A stretch of DNA of 5,085 nt from an uncultured Acidimicrobiaceae bacterium (GTDB lineage Bacteria; Actinomycetota; Acidimicrobiia; Acidimicrobiales; Ilumatobacteraceae). Under the pieces are notes generated by a model. It was not told the origin of the DNA. It did not search any database and was given only the letters and a program-made list of their open reading frames with translations. A program made the translations under genes and the position numbers. The first letter of the stretch is position 1. Each line of letters opens with the position of its first letter. This document shows, in pieces, positions 1-5,085 of the stretch. The stretch covers positions 1 to 5,085 of the forward strand of contig CAIVDG010000059.1 in NCBI GenBank assembly GCA_903904615.1. The letters run 5' to 3'.

Positions 1-1088
1 TCTACATTCGCCGGCAACCAACCAGCTTTCTTTGCAGCAGCTTCTACCATTTGTAAGTGCTGCGCTTGCGGTGCACCCACCACGTACCACATCTTTTGTG
101 CACCAATACGTTCCACCCGGTCAATAACACACGCAAGGTCGGTGGTGGCGTAGTTATAACCACCATCGCCTTTGCGAATGATGAGCGGCAACGGCTCGTT
201 GTCACGATTGGTGAACCCATCGAGGTACATCACATCGGCGCCGTCGCTTTGTTCAAGAGAACCAGACACACGCAAACGCTCCACTACTTGTGGCAACAAA
301 TTGTTATATGCGCTTTCCCCCATGAGGTCGGAGTCTTCAAGCAACACACCAAGAGTGCGATACACGCGGTTGAAGTACTTCGTGCTCTCGCCCACCAGCA
401 CATTCCACATGCGCAGCGTTTCGGCGTCACCCGCCTGCAAGGCGACTACCCGCAAACGCGCACGTTCCTTAAAAGCATCATCGGCTTCAAACTTTTGACG
501 TGCGATTTTGTAAAACGAGTCGAGATCGCCAACAGAAAACGCCTCTGCTGCTTGGTCTTCACCTAGGTCAATGAGATGTTCAATGAGCATTCCAAAAGGA
601 GTGCCCCAGTCACCAATATGGTTTTCACGCACTGTGGTGTAGCCAACAAAGTTCAGCATACGCACCAGGGCATCACCAATAACTGTGGATCGCAAATGGC
701 CTACGTGCATTTCCTTTGCAACGTTCGGCGCAGAATAGTCAACAACAACTGTTTCTTTGCCCTCAATACTGCGCACGCCAAGAGCACTTGAGCTTGTCAT
801 TGTTGCAAGTTCGCGTTCAAGAAACGCACGACTAAAAACAACGTTGATAAACCCAGGGCCAGCAACTTCTGTGCTTTCGCACATGTCGCTCACATCGCCA
901 AGAAGCGCCAGAACTTCAGTCGCCACATCACGTGGAACTTTGCCTGTTGCCTTCGCTACTGCCAGCGCACCATTCACCTGCGCATCGGCACGGTCACTTG
1001 CGCGCACCACAGGGTCGGCGGGTGCACCAGCAACCGAAGTGAACGCGGGCCGGAAGCGATCGGCAAGAAGGGAAAGAGGATCAGACAT
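1..1088 (-). CDS. argS: Arginyl-tRNA synthetase, N-terminal 362 residues (3' end beyond the window)
   Basis: Class I synthetase that charges tRNA-Arg with arginine using ATP, in the cytoplasm. I translated the minus strand from the ATG at 1088; the frame stays open to the left edge. Residues 1 to about 90 are the ArgRS-specific N-terminal domain, ending in the characteristic GPGFINV (77-83). The catalytic domain follows with YSAPNVAKEMHVGHLRS (118-134), whose HVGH (128-131) is the HIGH ATP-binding motif. Then come HIGDWGTPFGML (157-168), DGGYNYATTDLA (308-319) and a VVGAPQAQH segment (336-344). The KMSKS loop and the DALR anticodon-binding domain lie outside the window; family length is about 550-600 residues, so roughly 200 are missing. 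The start gives the usual N-terminus, but the only Shine-Dalgarno-like run (AAGG) is 2 bases from the ATG, too close. An in-frame GTG at 1112 is an alternative start. The tRNA-Arg gene is divergent, 106 bp away. Confidence 0.97.
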   Translation of the reverse strand, partial: MSDPLSLLADRFRPAFTSVAGAPADPVVRASDRADAQVNGALAVAKATGKVPRDVATEVLALLGDVSDMCESTEVAGPGFINVVFSRAFLERELATMTSSSALGVRSIEGKETVVVDYSAPNVAKEMHVGHLRSTVIGDALVRMLNFVGYTTVRENHIGDWGTPFGMLIEHLIDLGEDQAAEAFSVGDLDSFYKIARQKFEADDAFKERARLRVVALQAGDAETLRMWNVLVGESTKYFNRVYRTLGVLLEDSDLMGESAYNNLLPQVVERLRVSGSLEQSDGADVMYLDGFTNRDNEPLPLIIRKGDGGYNYATTDLACVIDRVERIGAQKMWYVVGAPQAQHLQMVEAAAKKAGWLPANV

Positions 1089-1150
1089 GACCTTGCCATT
1101 GTTGCCGACCACGAGCCGAAAACTCGGATCTTTACGAAGTCTTGGCCATT

Positions 1151-1169
1151 GCCACTAGCCTGCAGTGGC
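1151..1169. repeat. 6-bp inverted repeat between argS and tRNA-Arg
   Basis: GCCACT at 1151-1156 and AGTGGC at 1164-1169 are perfect reverse complements separated by 7 bases. The repeat sits in the gap between the divergent argS and tRNA-Arg genes, 63 bp from the argS start and 26 bp from the tRNA. It could be an operator, a hairpin in the argS leader, or chance. A T6 run at 1183-1188 is too far from the stem for an intrinsic terminator. I found no convincing -35/-10 pair for the tRNA gene. Confidence 0.35.
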
Positions 1170-1194
1170 TGGAACGGAATCATTTTTTGTCCTA

Positions 1195-1266
1195 GCCCTC
1201 GTAGCTCAGGGGATAGAGCGTCGGCCTCCGGAGCCGTAGGCGCAGGTTCGAATCCTGCCGAGGGCA
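1195..1266 (+). tRNA. tRNA-Arg (anticodon CCG)
   Basis: A complete cloverleaf can be drawn. The acceptor stem GCCCTCG (1195-1201) pairs perfectly with CGAGGGC (1259-1265), with discriminator A at 1266. The D stem is GCTC (1204-1207) with GAGC (1216-1219). The anticodon stem is 1221-1225 with 1233-1237 around the loop CTCCGGA (1226-1232), giving anticodon CCG at 1228-1230, which reads CGG (Arg). The variable loop is short (AGGC, 1238-1241). The T stem GCAGG (1242-1246) pairs with CCTGC (1254-1258) around TTCGAAT. Two details stand out: the outermost anticodon-stem pair is T1221 opposite T1237, and the 3' CCA is not encoded (the sequence continues CTACA), so CCA would be added by nucleotidyltransferase. 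It is divergent to argS and converges on the large minus-strand gene. Confidence 0.95.
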
Positions 1267-1293
1267 CTACAAGAAGACGGCGACGGCCAATCG

Positions 1294-4095
1294 TTAAAGA
1301 ATGTTCCAGGTCCGGCGGTAGACCCCTGCCCAACTCGGATTCAGGCGAAGTTCTCCGCTGCATCGGAAGTCCATGTCTGAACTTTCCCACTCGCAACCGA
1401 TATCTCCCGATACTCGATCGGCGTCGAAGCTACCGCCGAAAGAAAACCCTGCTTCGCTCTCGCGGCCGATGCGCAGCTCGAATTCCACTTCGATGCGAAC
1501 CGTGACATCTTTATCAAAATCCCTGCCGGCGAGCGTTTCCGAAAATTCGCGCTTGTACTCAAATGCGGCACTCCCCGACAGCTTGTTGATTCCATCTGTT
1601 GAGTAGTCAACACGGAACTCGGTGAAAATACTTACGCCACCTATTTTCTCGTGCTCCATGTTGATCGCGAGAACCAGGCTCTCAAGCCCATCGCATGTGA
1701 AACGGAAACTCGCTTCCTCGAGGCGATATGTCTTTTTCTTGACGATCATTTCACCGCTCGCAGAAGCGGCGATATCGGCGCAACCCCCATCGAAAGGAAT
1801 CGTGAACGACGTGCTGAACTCGAACGTCGGAACGTTGAAGGTTCCTTCTCTACCCATACTCCAGTCGGTGACTGAGGCGGTGAGATCTTGGGTGATCCCC
1901 GATGAACTACTGGCGAAGCTTGCTGAGATATCTGAGGCGCCAAGTGGTGACGTCATCTGTCCCGCAAAAGAAACCTGGCTCCCCGACGAGTCGAATTTCA
2001 CGGAGAGCGAAATACTCGGATAGCTGATTCCTGCCAATTCGAAATTGGTGGCTTCCGCATCGAAAACAAACCCCTCAGACGTCAACTGCGTCGCGACATC
2101 GAAGGTGCTGGAACCGAATTGAGCGCTGAATTGAAAGCCAAAAAACCCAACCGGTAGTGATTGTGTCTGGCCGTTGGATTCAATCGAACATCCTGCTGGT
2201 GCAATTCCAATTTTAAAGACACTCGTCTTCATCACACCGCCGTCTACCGCAAGACTTGAGCCGCCGGCGGTTCCATCGAATCCGTAGGCAAAGCACGGGT
2301 TGGTGTAACTCGCGCTGATGGAAAGGCTGCTCACCATCCAGTCGCTCGGATCACATGACCCGTTGCACTGAAGCATCGTGCTGGTGTCACCAGCCTCTGC
2401 ATCGAGATACGACGTGCTGGTATAACTGACAACAGGCGAACCCGCGGTGTAACCGATCTCCGCCGTGAGGCTGAACAAGTTGAGCCCTGTGATGCCGAAC
2501 TGGTCTGGCCAAATGTAAGTTGCGAGATCGGGTCGACTCAGACGCGAAGCGATTGTTGTACCGCTGACATTGGAGTCGGCTGAGTTCTTCTTCCCAAGAG
2601 CGCTCAGCGAAAGCACCATTCCCACTGAAGGCTTCGTGGCCGCAACGAGCGACAAAGACGACGTGATCTGGCGCGTGTTGGGCGAATATCCAAGCGTGAC
2701 GTTCGAGGTTGTGCCGAGCGAGAACGTGAACCCACTGCTGGTGCCCGCGGCAATGGTTGCCCTCAACGATTGCACGCTGATCTTGAATGGTTCCGCACCA
2801 ATCGTTAGCTTGACGGGAACGTCACCCGAGATCGAGATCTCCGTCGCTGAGAACGTACCGCGAACGTTGAAGTTCAAGGATTGTGCATCGATACCCAAGG
2901 CGCTCTTAGCGGCAACAGGAAGAGTCGCCACTCCGGCAAGGGTCCACTTGTTTTCAGTGAGCGCCGCTTCCACACCGCCAAAAGAAATTTCGAAACCGGC
3001 CGCGTCAGGGATGTTGGTCCAGGCAAAACCCTTCACGTTGGTGCTGACCGAGGTTGAAACGCTTGCACCATTGGTATCGGTGGCAGGCATCGTGGACGTG
3101 AGCGTGGTTCCTGCGCCGGATTGCGCAAGTACAACACCCTGCGAACTCCAGCGTGCGCAACCGTTTGTCGACTTGTTTGTTACTTTGGGGACAGAAACTG
3201 TGAAAGTCCCACAGAACTCAAAGTTGGCGCCGTCGTTGAGTGACGAGAGATCTGGCATGACCATCGACGTATCAAACGAGTCGGTGCGCAGACCGCGCCA
3301 CACAACGAGTTGCGTGTTGGAGATTCCGTTACCTTCAAATGAGATAGTGCCAACGCTGCCTTCGAGGCGCGCCCAATTACCTGACACATCAATGCCGCCC
3401 TCTAGTGCGAGAGTGTTGCTCATACCGTAAACCGCGAGAGTTGCCGCAGGCATTGCGATGTAGGCCGTGGATGTTGAAGACGGGCACTTCTGCGGATCAC
3501 TGAAGGGGCAGGTGTTTGAGATTGAGAATTTGGTTTTCAATTGCGCACCTGCGGACACTTTCCACGTGATCGTTGAGCCCGTTAGTGACCAGGTCACGGT
3601 TCCGGCCGATTTCGTGATCGCGCCAGTGATGGTGTTCGGGTCGATGGTGATTCCCGACATCGGGCTGAACTGTTCCCCGTTCGTGGTACTCGCACTGAGC
3701 TTCCAGTTATTTACGTCAGTGAATGACATATTCATTCCAAGTTGCAATCCGTTTTCACCCACCATCACCGTGGCAGCCCCTGTGACCGTGCCGTTCGAAG
3801 CGCGCTCGGCCGTCACTGAACTGATGCTGAAGCCGGGGGCAAGGTTGACGTTCGTGAGGGTTGCCTTGGCCGAGCCACCTGACGTACTCAAGCTGAGCAG
3901 TTTCTGCAGACCCGTTTGATCACTGGCTGACGCTGCAGCATTTTTCACCCTGACCGAACCGACTTGGTCGCCGTCGTCTGACCCGCCCAGGAAGAGTGCG
4001 ACGCCAACGATCACCGCAGCGATAACGAGTCCAATTCCCCCGATGGCCCAGAGGCGTTGGGGTCTGCGCCCCGAAGGTGCTGTCTGGTCGGTCAT
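1294..4095 (-). CDS. Large membrane-anchored extracytoplasmic beta-rich protein, unknown function (933 aa)
   Basis: I do not recognise a named family. Residues 1-14 are a short basic cytoplasmic tail (R10, R11, R14). Residues 15-37 are one hydrophobic helix (WAIGGIGLVIAAVIVGVALFL), followed by an acidic GGSDDGD, giving an N-in/C-out signal anchor with no cleavage site evident. The remaining about 895 residues are Ser/Thr/Gly-rich with alternating hydrophobic/polar stretches typical of beta strands. All 12 cysteines lie outside: 196, 204, 295, 313, 577, 581, 601, 636, 772, 801, 901 and 912; several are close together, which suggests disulfides. Short N-W-x-L-like segments recur (near W131, W241 and W384). 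From about residue 785 the sequence becomes charged, with strand-like runs such as VTVRIEVEFELRI. The start at 4095 is supported by GAGGAG 8 bases upstream. The lipoprotein gene lies upstream on the same strand. A role in the cell envelope or at the surface is inference only; I see no LPXTG or other sorting signal at the C-terminus. Confidence 0.9.
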   Translation of the reverse strand: MTDQTAPSGRRPQRLWAIGGIGLVIAAVIVGVALFLGGSDDGDQVGSVRVKNAAASASDQTGLQKLLSLSTSGGSAKATLTNVNLAPGFSISSVTAERASNGTVTGAATVMVGENGLQLGMNMSFTDVNNWKLSASTTNGEQFSPMSGITIDPNTITGAITKSAGTVTWSLTGSTITWKVSAGAQLKTKFSISNTCPFSDPQKCPSSTSTAYIAMPAATLAVYGMSNTLALEGGIDVSGNWARLEGSVGTISFEGNGISNTQLVVWRGLRTDSFDTSMVMPDLSSLNDGANFEFCGTFTVSVPKVTNKSTNGCARWSSQGVVLAQSGAGTTLTSTMPATDTNGASVSTSVSTNVKGFAWTNIPDAAGFEISFGGVEAALTENKWTLAGVATLPVAAKSALGIDAQSLNFNVRGTFSATEISISGDVPVKLTIGAEPFKISVQSLRATIAAGTSSGFTFSLGTTSNVTLGYSPNTRQITSSLSLVAATKPSVGMVLSLSALGKKNSADSNVSGTTIASRLSRPDLATYIWPDQFGITGLNLFSLTAEIGYTAGSPVVSYTSTSYLDAEAGDTSTMLQCNGSCDPSDWMVSSLSISASYTNPCFAYGFDGTAGGSSLAVDGGVMKTSVFKIGIAPAGCSIESNGQTQSLPVGFFGFQFSAQFGSSTFDVATQLTSEGFVFDAEATNFELAGISYPSISLSVKFDSSGSQVSFAGQMTSPLGASDISASFASSSSGITQDLTASVTDWSMGREGTFNVPTFEFSTSFTIPFDGGCADIAASASGEMIVKKKTYRLEEASFRFTCDGLESLVLAINMEHEKIGGVSIFTEFRVDYSTDGINKLSGSAAFEYKREFSETLAGRDFDKDVTVRIEVEFELRIGRESEAGFSFGGSFDADRVSGDIGCEWESSDMDFRCSGELRLNPSWAGVYRRTWNIL
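3985..4053 (-). other. Single transmembrane signal-anchor segment of the 933-aa protein
   Basis: Residues 15-37 are continuously hydrophobic, preceded by three arginines and followed by acidic residues. By the positive-inside rule the N-terminus is cytoplasmic and the large C-terminal part is outside. No second membrane helix is apparent by eye. Confidence 0.85.
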
Positions 4096-4252
4096 TGGCG
4101 CTGCTCCTCACGGGTGGGCCTAGTTCGCATCTTTCGCGTCGTTTGGCCATCAGATTTACTCCCATAGATGGTGACATATGAGGCTCACCGAATCAAGGCA
4201 GTCCGAAACTCTATCGGGCACCAAGAGCGGACGAACTTAACGCACAAAAGAT
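4096..4252. other. 157-bp gap between the lipoprotein gene and the 933-aa gene
   Basis: Apart from the ribosome binding site, this holds no clear signal. There is no stem followed by a T-run, so no intrinsic terminator is visible after the lipoprotein gene. That leaves read-through into the 933-aa gene possible. A weak 5-bp inverted repeat (GGTGA 4170-4174, TCACC 4185-4189, enclosing CATATG) and a TTGATT on the minus strand (4196-4191) could belong to a promoter, but no matching -10 box at standard spacing is evident. Confidence 0.4.
4104..4109 (-). promoter_or_regulatory. Ribosome binding site of the 933-aa gene
   Basis: On the minus strand this reads GAGGAG, followed by 8 bases and the ATG at 4095. 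It fits the 3' end of 16S rRNA well and decides the start of the large gene. It is the only strong Shine-Dalgarno sequence in the window. Confidence 0.8.
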
Positions 4253-5062
4253 CTACGGAGCAGTGGCGACGTACGAGTAGCTGTTACGCAAATCGTCGCT
4301 TAATACTTGGGCATCCTCGGCACGAGTTTCAACAACAAACTCTTGCGTCAAAGTCTTGTGGTCGTATGTCCAACCTTCGGGAAGCTGCAGGCGCTCGCCA
4401 AGAGTCAACAAGTCGTCTTCGACGAGCTCCGGATCGGTCTGCTGACTCCAACTTTGCATCACATATGTCTTTCCTTCGGCATCACGCAACATGTACACCC
4501 TGGTGCCAGCATTGAACGTAAAAGCTGCCTTGCGGTCAACCGCACGAGGGGTGTAAGGGTTCTGCATGGCGGCAGGGTTCGTCCCGATGAAAACACTCGC
4601 ATAGTGATTCATTTCCATCTCGCCGAATGTTTTCTTGTATGTCTCTGTCGCGTCTGACTTCATGACTGAGTCCATGGCCCAATAGCGAGGTCCGTTCGGC
4701 ATAGCGAAGAGAACACCTTCGGCTTTGGCAACTGCGGCGGTGTCAATGGCTTTCCATTGATCGTCCGGACATTCGTTGAGAGGAAAAGTGTTGAACACTT
4801 CGCCATGAATGCCGTCATCTTTACGACTGATCAGAAGTATTTCGCAATAGCGCACACCGTGCATACCTTCTCGAGCGGGATTGCTGGCACTGACTGTTGG
4901 GGCGTCGGTCGCTGGAACGTCAGTGGAGACCACTTCAATCGCCGTGTCTTCGGTCGCGATTGATTCAGTTGTTGTTGATTTGTCAGCGGACCCACACGCG
5001 GTGAGAGCCATGAGCAGGGCCGAAATGAATAGGGATGGCTTTGTGAAGAACTTTTTTGACAT
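4253..5062 (-). CDS. Secreted lipoprotein, uncharacterised (269 aa)
   Basis: The N-terminus MSKKFFTKPS followed by a hydrophobic core and LTAC (20-23) is a textbook lipoprotein signal peptide; Cys23 would be lipidated and cleaved by signal peptidase II, leaving the protein anchored on the outer face of the membrane. Residues 24-66 form a Thr/Ser/Asp/Glu/Ala-rich linker. The folded part (about 67-269) contains RYCEILLI (71-78), NTFPLNECP (91-99), NGPRYWAMD (123-131) and FTFNAGTRVYML (181-192), with two further cysteines (73 and 98) that could form a disulfide. The NECP and NGPRYW stretches recall uncharacterised conserved exported proteins, but I cannot name the family. I chose the ATG at 5062 because it gives the standard signal peptide; an in-frame TTG at 5083 would add seven hydrophobic residues before the lysines. 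No clear Shine-Dalgarno is visible; CATTAT (5078-5073) could be a -10 box of a nearly leaderless transcript, with its -35 outside the window. Confidence 0.88.
   Translation of the reverse strand: MSKKFFTKPSLFISALLMALTACGSADKSTTTESIATEDTAIEVVSTDVPATDAPTVSASNPAREGMHGVRYCEILLISRKDDGIHGEVFNTFPLNECPDDQWKAIDTAAVAKAEGVLFAMPNGPRYWAMDSVMKSDATETYKKTFGEMEMNHYASVFIGTNPAAMQNPYTPRAVDRKAAFTFNAGTRVYMLRDAEGKTYVMQSWSQQTDPELVEDDLLTLGERLQLPEGWTYDHKTLTQEFVVETRAEDAQVLSDDLRNSYSYVATAP
4994..5062 (-). other. Lipoprotein signal peptide with lipobox
   Basis: Residues 1-23 of the lipoprotein: a positively charged n-region (K3, K4, K8), a hydrophobic h-region (11-20), then lipobox L-T-A-C with the modified Cys at 23. 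No twin-arginine motif is present, so export by the Sec route is expected. Confidence 0.88.
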
Positions 5063-5085
5063 GGCGAGCAGAATAATGAGCAACA

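Noticed and set aside
57..1158. Plus-strand reading frames across the argS region
   Set aside because: They are antisense to argS, whose translation matches the ArgRS family throughout.
974..1396. Minus-strand reading frame of 140 codons spanning the tRNA
   Set aside because: Its middle part (PSAGFEPAPTAPEADALS) is the antisense translation of the tRNA gene, a well-known artefact, and its ends overlap argS and the large gene in other frames.
1149..1505. Plus-strand reading frame of 118 codons over the tRNA
   Set aside because: It is a sense translation of the tRNA (SSGDRASASGAVGAGSNPAEG) continuing antisense into the large gene; there is no ribosome binding site.
2570..3430. Plus-strand reading frame of 286 codons inside the large gene
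   Set aside because: It lies wholly antisense to a convincing gene. Long antisense frames are common opposite Ser/Thr/Ala-rich coding sequence, and the product shows no signal peptide, domain or supported start.
1195..4095. tRNA-Arg as an integration site of a mobile element carrying the large gene
   Set aside because: tRNA-Arg(CCG) is a known type of insertion site, but I find no second copy of the tRNA 3' end, no integrase and no other mobile gene in the window.
3920..4177. Minus-strand 85-codon frame at the 5' end of the large gene
   Set aside because: It overlaps the anchor-coding region in another frame, and the ribosome binding site at 4104-4109 serves the ATG at 4095.
4170..4189. GGTGA-N10-TCACC dyad upstream of the large gene
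   Set aside because: Five-base arms are within chance expectation, and no promoter elements are placed clearly around it.

Overview
The window comes from a bacterial chromosome and reads as four genes: a partial argS (minus strand, cut by the left edge), a tRNA-Arg(CCG) gene (plus strand), a 933-codon gene for a membrane-anchored, beta-rich extracytoplasmic protein of unknown function (minus), and a gene for a secreted lipoprotein (minus) whose proposed start lies 23 bases from the right edge. Base composition is moderate (single lines counted by eye give roughly 48% G+C in argS and 58% in the large gene). The lipobox, Ser/Thr-rich exported proteins and lack of an encoded CCA on the tRNA would fit an actinobacterium of moderate G+C, for example Acidimicrobiia, but this is inference. 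The ArgRS has the 'APNVAKEMHVGH' signature rather than the 'SANPTGPIHIGG' form I recall from Mycobacterium and Streptomyces, so it does not point to those groups.

Layout: 1-1088 is the N-terminal 362 codons of arginyl-tRNA synthetase. A 106-bp divergent gap follows, holding a 6-bp inverted repeat. tRNA-Arg(CCG), the substrate of ArgRS, runs rightward at 1195-1266. Only 27 bp later is the stop codon of the convergent 933-codon gene (1294-4095), which has a good ribosome binding site. A 157-bp gap separates it from the upstream lipoprotein gene (4253-5062), which is on the same strand, so the two may be co-transcribed.

The argS/tRNA-Arg pair is translation housekeeping. The two right-hand genes both encode cell-envelope proteins: a lipid-anchored protein of 269 residues and a single-pass N-in/C-out protein with about 895 residues outside the membrane and 12 cysteines, all of them outside. 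I recognise no enzymatic domain in either. I see no CRISPR array, insertion sequence, phage gene or toxin-antitoxin module. The large membrane-anchored protein is the most likely novel item, but nothing in the sequence itself proves a new system.
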